Shown here piece by piece: positions 45,758-54,138 of a stretch of DNA of 64,000 nt. Position numbers and translations under genes: made by a program. The notes below the pieces were generated by a model. It saw nothing but the letters and a program-made list of their open reading frames with translations, made no database searches and was not told where the DNA came from. The stretch is taken from positions 1 through 64,000 of the forward strand of contig SVEY01000007.1 of assembly GCA_015057165.1 (NCBI GenBank), written 5' to 3'. The stretch's first letter is position 1; each line of letters opens with the position of its first letter. This DNA is from Lachnospiraceae bacterium. GTDB taxonomy: Bacteria > Bacillota > Clostridia > Lachnospirales > Lachnospiraceae.

Positions 45758-45760
45758 AGG

Positions 45761-46819
45761 CTAACCTCTTTTGTATTTTTTAAGAGAAATCTTAATAATT
45801 TCCTCACACAAGTCATTATAATCAATACCAATACACGCCGCCTCCTGTGGAAGAAGACTTGTTGGCGTCATACCAGGAAGCGTATTAGCCTCCAAACAAT
45901 ATATCTCGTTCTTCTCATCAAGTATAAAATCCATCCTAGAATAAGTTTCTATCCCAAGACCAGCTGCAACTCTCTCTGCATATAATTGCATTTTAGAAGA
46001 TATCTCATCTGGAATATCAGCAGGACAGGTCTCTTCTGCAGCACCTTTCTTATACTTATTCTTATAATCATAGAAGCCTTCCTTAGGAGCAATCTCAATT
46101 ACTGGAAGAGCTACTCCTTCAATAACTCCCACAGAGAATTCTCTACCCTTTATATAGTCTTCCACAATTACTTCGTCTTCCCATCTAAAAGCCTCATCAA
46201 GGGCGTGTTCGTACTCCATAATGTTATTAACAATTGAAACACCTATTGACGAGCCACCACAGCTGGGTTTAACAACACAAGGAAAACGAGGCGCATCATT
46301 ATTTGACTCCGCAAACCTTTCGTGCTTCTTTAGTGAAAAACCACCTGGAAACGGCACATCATATCCTCTAAGATGTCCTTTAGTCATCCCCTTATCCATA
46401 GCAATAGCAGAACTAATATAATCATTACCTGTATATTTTACACCAAGAAGATCAAATGCTGCCTGTATTCTGCCATCCTCACCATTTTCTCCGTGAAGAG
46501 CTATAAATACTATATCAGCCATCTGACACATTCTAATTACATTAGGCCCGAAGAAATTATCTGATTTGTCCTTTCTACTACGTTTGATTGCAACAATATC
46601 TGGTGCCTCTGTTGGTATATCTCCAACTTTGACACTGACCTCCCTGCTTCTATTAAATATCCCATCTAAATCCTCTTCCTTATCAGAATATCCCATAAAA
46701 ACATCAAGAAGAATAGTATTATGTCCATTTTGTCTTAGTGCTGAAGCAATCATCTCTCCTGATTTGAAGGATACATCTCTTTCAGTACTTAATCCTCCAG
46801 CCAAAACAACTATATTCAT
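45761..46819 (-). CDS. ddl: D-alanine--D-alanine ligase
   Basis: Ddl joins two D-alanines for peptidoglycan. This ATP-grasp enzyme (352 residues) has VLAGGLSTERDVSFKSG at the start, FIALHGENGEDGRIQ (about 97-111), CVVKPSCGGSSIGVS and NTLPGMTPTSLLPQ. It keeps the pattern usual for D-Ala rather than D-lactate ligases, but specificity cannot be fixed by eye. It is the first gene of the ddl-murF pair, 55 nt after the XRE-TPR gene. Confidence 0.94.
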   Translation of the reverse strand: MNIVVLAGGLSTERDVSFKSGEMIASALRQNGHNTILLDVFMGYSDKEEDLDGIFNRSREVSVKVGDIPTEAPDIVAIKRSRKDKSDNFFGPNVIRMCQMADIVFIALHGENGEDGRIQAAFDLLGVKYTGNDYISSAIAMDKGMTKGHLRGYDVPFPGGFSLKKHERFAESNNDAPRFPCVVKPSCGGSSIGVSIVNNIMEYEHALDEAFRWEDEVIVEDYIKGREFSVGVIEGVALPVIEIAPKEGFYDYKNKYKKGAAEETCPADIPDEISSKMQLYAERVAAGLGIETYSRMDFILDEKNEIYCLEANTLPGMTPTSLLPQEAACIGIDYNDLCEEIIKISLKKYKRG

Positions 46820-46874
46820 TATTTCACTCCTTTAATAAACGCGATTATAGTTTATACCATTTAAGCTAGAGTGT

Positions 46875-47831
46875 CTAGAATAATTGTATTAAATATGGGG
46901 TGTTTGGGAGTTTTTTCAATTTTTCTCCCTTTAAGACATCTTTTTTTATGCAATTACATATGGCTTTAGAAAGAGCCAGATCTATGTATGCTTTATTTAC
47001 ATTTCCTTTTTGCTTCAGACAATACATCCTATTCCAAAGCAACCTATTAACTAATTTAAGGCCTCCACCTTCAAAACAATACCTTAGGCCTCGTTCCGAG
47101 AACATTTCTGCTTCATCATACATCTCAAGGCCAGATAAAGCAGCACTAATATTACAATATAACGACGCCAACTCTTTAGGATACATGATTCCATCACAAC
47201 TCTTCTCCTTGTATCCGTTTACAAGTTTAACCCAAATATCAATAGCATCTTTATAATCCTTTTGAAGAAATTTACCTATTCCTACCAGATTGTACATCCG
47301 CACTTCAATTCTATCTAGTACTGCTTTGTCATCATCTGTTCTTGTTTTTTTACAAATGCCAAGGAGCCTGCCTACTTCTTCACAGAGATAATATCCATAT
47401 TGTATTAATTCAACACTATCTCTTCCCTTATTATGAAGCTCAAGTTCTACGCTTGCAAATAACAACTCAACAAATTTGTATATAGAGTTTTCTTTGTTAT
47501 TAAAGTCCTGCCCCTCAGATGTAATATACCGAAGTTTGTCTATACAAATCTCTGCTTTCGACTTTTCATTTCTCTCAAGATAATTTATTATCATACGAGA
47601 AAGATTAAAAACTTCATAGTCGTAATCTCCCATATAATCATCATAGAGTATTCCTTCTTCTCCCATCTTCTCCACAAGCAAAGTAAATACTTTCCTAGAT
47701 GGATATTGGTCACCATTTTCAATTCTTGAAAGTGTACTTATTGAACAAACGCCCTCACACAGCCGTTCCTGTGTGATTCCTTTTCCAATCCTACATTTTC
47801 GCACAACATTACCTATTATTTCCTGCTTCAT
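46875..47831 (-). CDS. XRE-family regulator with TPR-like domain
   Basis: The 318-residue protein has an N-terminal Xre helix-turn-helix (about 6-60: VVRKCRIGKGITQERLCEG, then STLSRIENGDQYPSR) and a long helical domain (about 65-300) with TPR-like repeats. This resembles peptide-sensing RRNPP/Rgg-type regulators, but no pheromone gene is visible beside it. A palindrome CAGTTGAACTG sits inside its presumed promoter, suggesting autoregulation. It is directly upstream of ddl-murF and may be cotranscribed. Confidence 0.8.
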   Translation of the reverse strand: MKQEIIGNVVRKCRIGKGITQERLCEGVCSISTLSRIENGDQYPSRKVFTLLVEKMGEEGILYDDYMGDYDYEVFNLSRMIINYLERNEKSKAEICIDKLRYITSEGQDFNNKENSIYKFVELLFASVELELHNKGRDSVELIQYGYYLCEEVGRLLGICKKTRTDDDKAVLDRIEVRMYNLVGIGKFLQKDYKDAIDIWVKLVNGYKEKSCDGIMYPKELASLYCNISAALSGLEMYDEAEMFSERGLRYCFEGGGLKLVNRLLWNRMYCLKQKGNVNKAYIDLALSKAICNCIKKDVLKGEKLKKLPNTPYLIQLF

Positions 47832-47843
47832 AACTCCCCCCTT

Positions 47844-47873
47844 TTATAAAAACAGTTCAACTGATTTTAACAA
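47844..47873 (-). promoter_or_regulatory. Presumed promoter with palindromic operator for the XRE-TPR gene
   Basis: On the minus strand TTGTTA (47873-47868) and TTATAA (47849-47844) are 18 nt apart. The 11-bp palindrome CAGTTGAACTG (47863-47853) fills the spacer, where a bound repressor would block polymerase. Confidence 0.4.
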
Positions 47874-47889
47874 TTAATTAATAAAATGT

Positions 47890-47926
47890 AAAAAACAAGA
47901 ACCCCTAGAAATTCTAAGAGTTCTTG
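47890..47926 (-). terminator. Terminator downstream of hpf
   Basis: On the minus strand CAAGAACTCTTAG pairs with CTAGGGGTTCTTG (13 bp including G-U pairs), followed by TTTTTTA. It ends the hpf transcript before the XRE gene. Confidence 0.8.
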
Positions 47927-48057
47927 TCCGTTTAAAACATTTTTCTGATTATACAAGAAATCATGGTCACATTATTCTTTCTTAACTAGAATTATGGACA
48001 CTTTATCGTCATTTATTACATATTACCCCAATGGTATTTGTCCATTATTAACGAAAT

Positions 48058-48588
48058 TTAAAATTCCGGCTCAATCAATCCGTATGTATTTCCTTTTCTC
48101 TTATATACTACATTAACTTCATCAGTTTCTGCATTCATAAATACAAAGAAATCATGTCCAAGTAGCTCCATCTGAACACATGCGTCTTCAGGATACATAG
48201 GCTTTATTCCAAACCTCTTTGTTTTGATTATTTTGATTTCGTCATCATCATCTGCACCATCTAAATCTGCAAAATCTTCGCTAAAATAACCAGCCGTCTG
48301 TTTCTTCGTTACAAGCTTGCTACGATACTTCTTAAGCTGTCTTTCAATTACCTCTTCAACAAGATCAATTGATACATACATATCATTACTAACTTGCTCG
48401 GCACGAATAATATGGCCTTTCATTGGAACAGTAACTTCAACTTTTTGCCTTTCCTTCTCCACAGACATTGTTACGTTTGCTTCAGTATCTTTATGGAAAT
48501 ATTTATCTAACTTAGAAAGCCTCTCCTCCACTGCAGCCTTAAGACCATCTGTCAGTTCAATATTTCTTCCCGTAATATTAATCTTCAT
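48058..48588 (-). CDS. hpf: Long-form ribosome hibernation promoting factor
   Basis: Long HPF dimerises 70S ribosomes into inactive 100S particles in stationary phase. The 176-residue protein has the RaiA/HPF ribosome-binding domain (about 1-100: KINITGRNIELTDGLKAAVEE in part: NITGRNIELTDGLK) and the C-terminal dimerisation domain (about 120-176: GIKPMYPEDACVQMELLGHDFF in part: MYPEDACVQMELLGHDFFVF). A promoter with TTAACA and TATAAT (18-nt spacer) lies about 105-130 nt upstream and leaves a long leader. GGAGGGG precedes ATG. Confidence 0.95.
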   Translation of the reverse strand: MKINITGRNIELTDGLKAAVEERLSKLDKYFHKDTEANVTMSVEKERQKVEVTVPMKGHIIRAEQVSNDMYVSIDLVEEVIERQLKKYRSKLVTKKQTAGYFSEDFADLDGADDDDEIKIIKTKRFGIKPMYPEDACVQMELLGHDFFVFMNAETDEVNVVYKRKGNTYGLIEPEF

Positions 48589-48750
48589 AGCAACCCCTCC
48601 TTGTTACTCATCACAACACCTGTACACCGTGTGTCTTCTTAATTGATTAGCTACTTAGATGTCATGATTATTCTCTTATGTCTTAATTATAACATAACGA
48701 TATTGTTTATGTTAAAATAAATAATATGAAATTTATTCGGAGGTGATACG

Positions 48751-49479
48751 ATGAATAAGAATGCATTTATAAGCGGAGCATCGCGAGGAATAGGAAAAGG
48801 AATTGCCGAGTCCTTGGCAAGCGCAGGCTATAACCTGGCACTGTGTTGCATTAACAATATAGATTCTCTTAGAGAATTCGCCTTTTTACTACAGAAAACC
48901 TTTGGAGTACATGTTAAAGCATATAAGCTTGATGTCTCTAGCCCTAAAGAATGGGAAAATATATCTTCAGAAGTGTTAGCAGAGTTTGGTTCTGTTGATG
49001 TAGTCGTAAACAATGCAGGAATATCATATATTGGACTTATTACAGATATGAGTGAGGTTGACTGGGATAGAATTATATCTACCAATCTGAATTCTGTATT
49101 CTATTCTACGAAGGTATTCCTGTCGGAAATGATTAGTCGTAAGTCAGGTCATATCATCAACATATCTTCTATGTGGGGCGAAAAAGGAGCATCCTGCGAG
49201 GTGGCATATTCTACAACAAAGGGCGGCATTAATGCATTTACAAAAGCCTTAGCAAAAGAGGTGGCTCCCAGTAACATCTCGGTTAATGCAATCTCCTGCG
49301 GTGTGATTGATACGGATATGAATTCATGCTTTAGTGATGAGGAGATATCTTCTCTTATTGGTGAGATTCCGGCAGGCAGACTGGGTACGCCCACAGAAGT
49401 AGGACAATTGGTATTGTCAATTCTAAACTCTCCGTCGTATATGACAGGACAGATTATAGGAATTGATGGGGGAATTTGA
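48751..49479 (+). CDS. SDR-family reductase (YmfI/FabG-like)
   Basis: This 242-residue NAD(P)H-dependent oxidoreductase has SGASRGIGKGIAE (cofactor loop, 8-20), VVNNAGISYIGL, ISSMWGEKGASCEVAYSTTKG (split: ISSMWGEKGAS, CEVAYSTTKG; catalytic Ser/Tyr/Lys) and the C-terminal GQIIGIDGGI. The SSMWG and CEV segments are nearer to YmfI, the EF-P 5-aminopentanone reductase of Firmicutes, than to FabG, and no fatty-acid genes are adjacent. The last 12 codons are repeated at 56531-56570, and the stop TGA runs straight into a REP-like repeat: an accessory island begins here. Confidence 0.85.
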   Translation: MNKNAFISGASRGIGKGIAESLASAGYNLALCCINNIDSLREFAFLLQKTFGVHVKAYKLDVSSPKEWENISSEVLAEFGSVDVVVNNAGISYIGLITDMSEVDWDRIISTNLNSVFYSTKVFLSEMISRKSGHIINISSMWGEKGASCEVAYSTTKGGINAFTKALAKEVAPSNISVNAISCGVIDTDMNSCFSDEEISSLIGEIPAGRLGTPTEVGQLVLSILNSPSYMTGQIIGIDGGI

Positions 49480-49486
49480 CAAGGGT

Positions 49487-49513
49487 TTGACAAGGGGACG
49501 GTCCTTTTGTCAA
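49487..49513 (+). repeat. REP-like palindrome, copy 1 (left island edge)
   Basis: A 27-nt imperfect palindrome TTGACAAGGGGAC-G-GTCCTTTTGTCAA. It is identical, in inverted orientation, to copy 4 at 56504-56530. A partial copy (TTTGACAAGGG, 49475-49485) directly precedes it and includes the SDR stop codon. Confidence 0.9.
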
Positions 49514-49556
49514 TTATAATCCAGAACCTTATTTGCAGCACTAATTACCTTTTCGA

Positions 49557-49583
49557 TTGACAGGGGGACGGTCCTTTTGTCAA
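49557..49583 (+). repeat. REP-like palindrome, copy 2
   Basis: TTGACAGGGGGAC-G-GTCCTTTTGTCAA; it is the exact inverse of copy 5 at 57807-57833 and differs from copy 1 at one base. Its right arm supplies the stop codon that truncates the subtilase at 49580. Confidence 0.9.
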
Positions 49584-50521
49584 CTTACAAAATCAAGGTT
49601 AGGGTTTGCTTTCTTCTTTTCAATTACATACTTGATACCTTTATATGCTGATAAAGTAGTACCCTTGCCCTCATCATTAAGTACCTTTATAGGCATTACT
49701 TTAATTGCATTATTAGTGTTTTCTTCGTTTACACTTTCAAGGATTATTCTTGACATTGTAGTTCCATGAGTATCTAAGTCTTTAACACCAGACTGCTCAC
49801 TTACAAAGTTTTTACCCTCAATTACTTTATCTTCAAAGATTGCTTCATCATTATTTAGTCCTGTATCTAAAACAGCTACTACGATAGTTTTTTCGTTTTT
49901 CTGTGTATCTTCAATAACCACATCTTCAACTGATTTAGTAGGTCTAGTTTCTTCTGTAGGTATGATTTCCTTATTTTCAATATCATTTCCTCTATCATCT
50001 TTAATTTCAACTCCTTCAGGTGTATCCTGTACTACATCAAGCTCAACATCCAGTCCAAGTGCTGTTAGGTCGTTATATGCTTTTTCTGTAGCCTTAACAC
50101 TTCTATAAGTAACAAAATACTTATCCTCATACTTTTGTACTGATACAATATTATCTGTACCAAGACTTTCTTCCTTAAACTCTAAGTCTGTTGGATTGGT
50201 AACAATCAATCTACAAGATTTAAATATAGAGTCAGAAGTATCATTGATAGTATCCTTACTATCTATTTCTTCTACACTATTTACATTAAGAACAGGCTCT
50301 GCCGATACCTCTGGTAGTGCCTCTTCTACTTTTTCTGCTACTGTAGTATATTCAGTAGGGTTTTCTGTTTGTGTAACTATTGTATTACCCTCTGCATTAG
50401 TAGTCTTTTCTACATTAGGCAATTCTGCTGCATTTACCACAATACCTGTAGTAAACATTGTTGCAGTGGCTAAAGTTACTGCAAGAGTGCTTGATAAGAT
50501 TTTCTTCAATTTGTTATTCAT
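49580..50521 (-). pseudogene. C-terminally truncated secreted S8 peptidase (subtilase)
   Basis: The 313-residue frame starts at ATG 50521 (GGAGG 5 nt before) with a signal peptide of about 30 residues (LSSTLAVTLATATMFTTGIVV), here noted only as a hydrophobic stretch ending VVNAA. A propeptide-like region follows, then the S8 domain start: VAVLDTGLN (catalytic Asp, about 233-241) and DTHGTTMSRI (catalytic His). The Asn and the GTSMA serine are absent. The frame ends LDFVS at the TGA inside REP copy 2, so the gene was cut by the repeat. Probably inactive; the missing part is not nearby. Confidence 0.85.
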
Positions 50522-50620
50522 AGATACCTCCAAAAATTTCTGCAAATAGTAAAATCTATTAATAAAAAACATTATCTACTTTATATATAAGTGTAGTGCG
50601 AAGTTTGGGAGAAAAATGCA

Positions 50621-50658
50621 ATTAAAAAAGGAAACCAATCAAAAAATTAGTTTCCTTT
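50621..50658 (-). terminator. Terminator after the interrupted zinc-knuckle gene
   Basis: On the minus strand AAAGGAAACTAAT pairs with ATTGGTTTCCTTT around a TTTTT-rich loop, followed by TTTTAAT. It lies 79 nt past the 50737 stop. Confidence 0.75.
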
Positions 50659-50736
50659 ACTAATACCTTATTAATTTTGCAATCGCAAAAACCTTTTACT
50701 TTTGCAATATTCCTTGCAGTTGCAAATAGTTTTTAC

Positions 50737-51621
50737 TTATTGTGTTGCTCCACATATACTACAGTGACTTCCTGTATATACTTGCTCGTCACTAGCAGGT
50801 TCCATTAGGTCGTGGTGATGTATTGTATCAACTTGTACATTTTCTGAGTACTGATGGGTATATGTTACTTCTCCCGGATGTGCTGTATGGCAATGAATAT
50901 TCATTTGTTTTTCTCCTTCTGATGATAATGGATACATTGTACCGCATTTATCACACACTTCATATGATCTCCTCTCATAAATAGGTTCATCCCAATCAGC
51001 ATACCTTGCATCATGGTGTACTGTTTTATAGTCGGCTACCCAGTTATGATTACAGCCTTGACTTACTGGTGCGCTGTAACCTGGTGTTGGGTTTGTTGGT
51101 GCTACATAATTATTGCTTGGTGCTGGGCTTGGTGTAGAACTTGATGTACTTGCTGTATAGCTTACATCATTACTTGGTATGCTTGCTACATAGCTTTGTG
51201 TCTGTGCTTATGCGTTACTTACATTGTTTGCCAAGTCACCGTTTGCCTGCATACTACCAGTTGACAGCGCAACACCACCGTCTTTTGTTAGAGTGGTCTT
51301 GCCACTTGCATCTTTCTTTGCTACTACAGTACCATTTTTATCCTTTATTACTGTTGTACCATCAGCTTGAACTTCCTCTGTTACATCTTGAAGATCAGCA
51401 GGATTGATTTCCTGTCCTTCTAGTGAGGCTGCTGTCATATCTGTAGTATTAACTGTTGCTACTGATTCTGTTTCAGTATCGTTATCCTTATTATTATTTA
51501 CTGCATGGATTACTCCTACAGTTGTACCACCAATAGCTCCTACACCTACTACTGATGCTGTAATAATACTTGCTAGTTTATGTGTACCTATAAATCCTTT
51601 AATTACATTTAATATATTCAT
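50737..51621 (-). pseudogene. Anchored cysteine-rich protein gene with one in-frame stop
   Basis: One reading frame of 294 codons is broken by a single TAA at 51210-51208. The first part (137 codons from ATG 51621, GAGGAGG upstream) has a membrane segment (about 17-38) and an acidic, Thr-rich stretch with repeats like VIKDKNGTVVAKKDASGKTT. After the stop the same frame continues with a Ser/Pro/Thr linker, a CNHNWVADY segment, and CDKCGTMYP, HCHTAHPG and CSICGATQ, suggesting a metal-binding domain outside the cell. The stop can arise by one C-to-T change from CAA. I do not recognise the family. It may be a recent pseudogene or be read through. Confidence 0.75.
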
Positions 51622-51941
51622 AACATTTGTTTCCTCCTCGTATGTGGTTAATACCTCTAAAGTAATATCTTATATTATCAACTTTTCTGCCCATTGTCAA
51701 TGGATTTACTCTCCGCAAAGTTTCTTTTCGTTTGCAAACTTTTTCATTGTCTTTGCTTTCTATATATGATTATAGTCACTTTATTGAAAAAATACATATA
51801 TTTATTTTAAAAAAATCAAGAAAAAAGGAACTATTTTACTCATTGCCATTATTGAGAAAATGCTAATAGTTCTTCTTATTGTTGATTAATAATCTCTGAT
51901 TTGCTAAAATCTTAAATATCAAATTTTATAGGAGTATAACA
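51622..51941 (+). promoter_or_regulatory. Intergenic region with hairpin and PemK-like gene promoter
   Basis: This 320-nt AT-rich gap has no gene. It holds a long imperfect hairpin (51829-51874; outer arms GGAACTATT / AATAGTTCT, inner ACTCA / TGAG) and a promoter TTGATT (51882-51887), 17 nt, TAAAAT (51905-51910) for the plus-strand gene. The hairpin could terminate leftover transcription or bind a regulator. Confidence 0.5.
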
Positions 51942-52739
51942 ATGGGCAGACAACTTGATAAAGAACTTGTAATAAAGAATAAAAAAGAAGCAATTCAAGA
52001 GATTAATAAGACTCTTGAAAGATTGATAAATAGCGGTTCTGATAAATATTTGAAAAAGGCAGATGTGATTTCTTTTTGGTTGAAAGAATACAGTCGTTAC
52101 ATTCAGAATGAGGAAAATTTCAATTATAAACGAGTAATGCACTACAAACGAGGCGATGTTGTTCAATTAAATTTTGGATTCAATATTGGAAGTGAACATG
52201 GTGGACTTCATTATGCCATAGTTCTTGATAACAATAATATTCAATCTTCCCCAGTAATTACAGTAATTCCTCTTTCGTCGGGGACAAAAGAGACTACTTA
52301 TGAACGTGATATTTATCTTGGCAACGAATTGTATGATAAATTGAAAATAAAGTATGATCGTTGTTTGGAACTGCTAAAAAACGACAAAAAAGAACATCAT
52401 ATTCTTACTATGATGGCTGCTCAACTAGAAACAAGCAATTCAGGGCAAGAATTAAATGACGAAAATAATGAAGAATTGAAATTGTTACTCAAAAACAAAG
52501 CTACTGATATAGAACAAAGAGAAAGACAATTAAACAGATTTACTAAAGAAATAGAACGCTTGAAAAATGGAAGTGTAGCCTTGATGGAGCAAATAACAAC
52601 CGTTAGTAAAATGCGAATCTATAAACCTAAAAGTTCAAAAGATTTATTATATAATGTTAAATTTTCTGACGGAGCAATGGAAAAAATAAATGAACGCCTA
52701 ATAGAATTATTCGTACATTCCGATAAATATAATGGATAG
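51942..52739 (+). CDS. PemK/MazF-like protein with N-terminal extension and coiled-coil insert
   Basis: The 265-residue protein contains a split PemK/MazF toxin core: YKRGDVVQLNFG (68-79), GGLHYAIVLDNN (87-98), VITVIPLSS (105-113) and then, after a helical insert with coiled-coil character (about 170-210), SVALMEQITTVSKMRI (211-226). A helical N-terminal extension of about 65 residues precedes the core. MazF-type proteins cut RNA at specific sites, but activity here is not shown. No antitoxin gene overlaps or abuts it, unlike usual mazEF pairs. GGAG lies before ATG, and a promoter is at 51882-51910. Confidence 0.75.
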   Translation: MGRQLDKELVIKNKKEAIQEINKTLERLINSGSDKYLKKADVISFWLKEYSRYIQNEENFNYKRVMHYKRGDVVQLNFGFNIGSEHGGLHYAIVLDNNNIQSSPVITVIPLSSGTKETTYERDIYLGNELYDKLKIKYDRCLELLKNDKKEHHILTMMAAQLETSNSGQELNDENNEELKLLLKNKATDIEQRERQLNRFTKEIERLKNGSVALMEQITTVSKMRIYKPKSSKDLLYNVKFSDGAMEKINERLIELFVHSDKYNG

Positions 52740-52771
52740 AATTATATAGTAATAATATTTACAAATTTTTC

Positions 52772-52899
52772 TTGACACAATGTATTTAATAATGTAGTAT
52801 AGAAGTGCAAAAAAAACAGTGCCTATAGGGCATTAAATAAGACAGTTTTTAAACTGGGAGGGCCTCGCCATCTGGCGAGGCTCTGTACGTTATTTTCAA
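52772..52899 (+). ncRNA. Candidate small RNA with own promoter
   Basis: TTGACA (52772-52777), a 17-nt spacer and TAGTAT (52795-52800) make a strong promoter with no gene after it. The predicted RNA (from about 52807) contains the palindromes TGCCTATAGGGCA (52820-52832), CAGTTTTTAAACTG (52843-52856) and an 8-bp hairpin GCCTCGCC/GGCGAGGC (52862-52881), then TTATTTTC. It lies 33 nt after the PemK-like gene and is antisense to the region downstream of the ScpA fragment. I know no matching family. Opposite-strand use of the hairpin as a terminator is an alternative. Confidence 0.5.
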
Positions 52900-52901
52900 T
52901 A

Positions 52902-53153
52902 TCAACTGTTTTTCCAATCTCTCATGATTTTCCTCCTTGAAAAAATTCGTTTACAATTACTTTTTATATAAGTAAAAAGAAGAGTTGCAGCCATAACAAG
53001 GAATTCACTCATAACGTCTAAGTTTGCTTCCTTCATGGCTCTTATATATTCCATATATTGAGCAGTTATCTCAACAATAGGAATATCGAATATATCCATC
53101 TTATTCTTATCAATAAGATGAAGTAGTTTTAGTGGTTTGGTATAATTTTTTAT
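52902..53153 (-). pseudogene. N-terminal ScpA fragment
   Basis: The frame YTKPLKLLHLIDKNKMDIFDIPIVEITAQY (cited in parts: KPLKLLHLIDKNK, DIFDIPIVEITAQY) and MSEFLVMAATLL match the start of ScpA, a subunit of the SMC condensin complex. Only about 60 ScpA-like residues are present; after AATLL the sequence changes to an unrelated basic tail ending at 52902. The ATG at 53099 has no good ribosome-binding site. An AAGGAGG site lies inside the tail, before a 7-codon frame MRDWKNS. It is likely a captured remnant, though a short interfering peptide is conceivable. Confidence 0.7.
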
Positions 53154-53245
53154 TAAATATATAGTATTTTTTCGTTTTTACACATAAAAACACACCGCTA
53201 ATATATTATAAAAGCATGTAAATTATTTCAAAGTGAGGAGATTAA

Positions 53246-53896
53246 ATGATATTTACAAAAGAAACTCAACATTTATTAAAATTATATAACAATAGTGATT
53301 TTAATTTAGAACCGAATGATATATTAGAAATTCCGACATTTTCACATAATAACTGTCGTATTACCGTAACATTTCAACCAACAGATTATGAAAGTTTATT
53401 AGGCATTATGGCTGTTAAAATCAGAACATCAGAAAATGTTATTTTTACACCATTTTATTTAAAAGAAGAAGACAACGAAGTTAAATTTATCCCATTTTTT
53501 GATAAACCTGAGTATAGAGCAATCAAAAAAGACATAGTTTTAAAAGACAATAACAAGATGGATTCGTTATTCGGCGATATTTCTAAACATATTTTAAATT
53601 GTAATATGTCTGATGTTGTACATAATGATACGCATACATGGGAAAGATATAGCAACGAAAGAACTGTATTACCCTCTAAAACTAATGATAATGTACTTCC
53701 TATGACTATAAAAAGCGTTAGAATAGGCGAACAATCTAAAAAAAGGATATACAGAATGTTTCCTAACGATGAGGCCAGAATAATAATAAATGCATTATGG
53801 CGAAATAATAAAACGATTGTTTTTACATCTAATCCCTCTTTAAAAAGAAATATTTACGCAATTTTTAATGATAACAATATAAAAATCGAAAATTAA
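53246..53896 (+). CDS. Unknown protein, AT-rich accessory gene
   Basis: No family is recognised. The 216-residue product is soluble, Asn/Lys/Ile-rich and mixed alpha/beta; no signal peptide or membrane span is seen. GAGGAG lies before ATG 53246. The base composition is visibly more AT-rich than neighbouring housekeeping genes, suggesting transfer. Its stop overlaps that of the next gene on the other strand by 4 nt. Confidence 0.65.
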   Translation: MIFTKETQHLLKLYNNSDFNLEPNDILEIPTFSHNNCRITVTFQPTDYESLLGIMAVKIRTSENVIFTPFYLKEEDNEVKFIPFFDKPEYRAIKKDIVLKDNNKMDSLFGDISKHILNCNMSDVVHNDTHTWERYSNERTVLPSKTNDNVLPMTIKSVRIGEQSKKRIYRMFPNDEARIIINALWRNNKTIVFTSNPSLKRNIYAIFNDNNIKIEN

Positions 53897-54138
53897 CTTA
53901 TATATTTATCAATCGCTGCTTTATTATCAAACTCAATGCTGATTCCTAAATGCGATATATATACATCGCAAGAATAGTCTAATGGATTTTCAGAAATGAT
54001 GGTACTATATACAACATAATTCCCATCATTTCCATAAATCCACATTTGGTTTTCAATCAGCCAATCTACTTTATCTTGAACACTATTTAATTCTTTTAAC
54101 CAACAATTTATTAGTTCTTTTATCATTTTAGTATCCAT
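53893..54138 (-). CDS. Small unknown acidic protein
   Basis: The 81-residue protein is soluble, with Trp/Tyr-rich segments (CWLKELN, MWIYGNDGNYVVYS). I place the start at ATG 54138, with AAAGG 7 nt upstream; the frame is open to 54183 without a site. It is convergent with the 53246-53896 gene and overlaps it by 4 nt. No function is evident; a small partner or immunity-type role is only a guess. Confidence 0.55.
   Translation of the reverse strand: MDTKMIKELINCWLKELNSVQDKVDWLIENQMWIYGNDGNYVVYSTIISENPLDYSCDVYISHLGISIEFDNKAAIDKYIS

Noticed and set aside
46866..46878. Palindrome CTAGAGTGTCTAG
   Set aside because: It overlaps the XRE gene's stop region; there is no promoter or T tract, so no role can be supported.
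52807..52899. Type III toxin-antitoxin RNA
   Set aside because: There are no tandem pseudoknot repeats, and the RNA follows rather than precedes the RNase-like gene.
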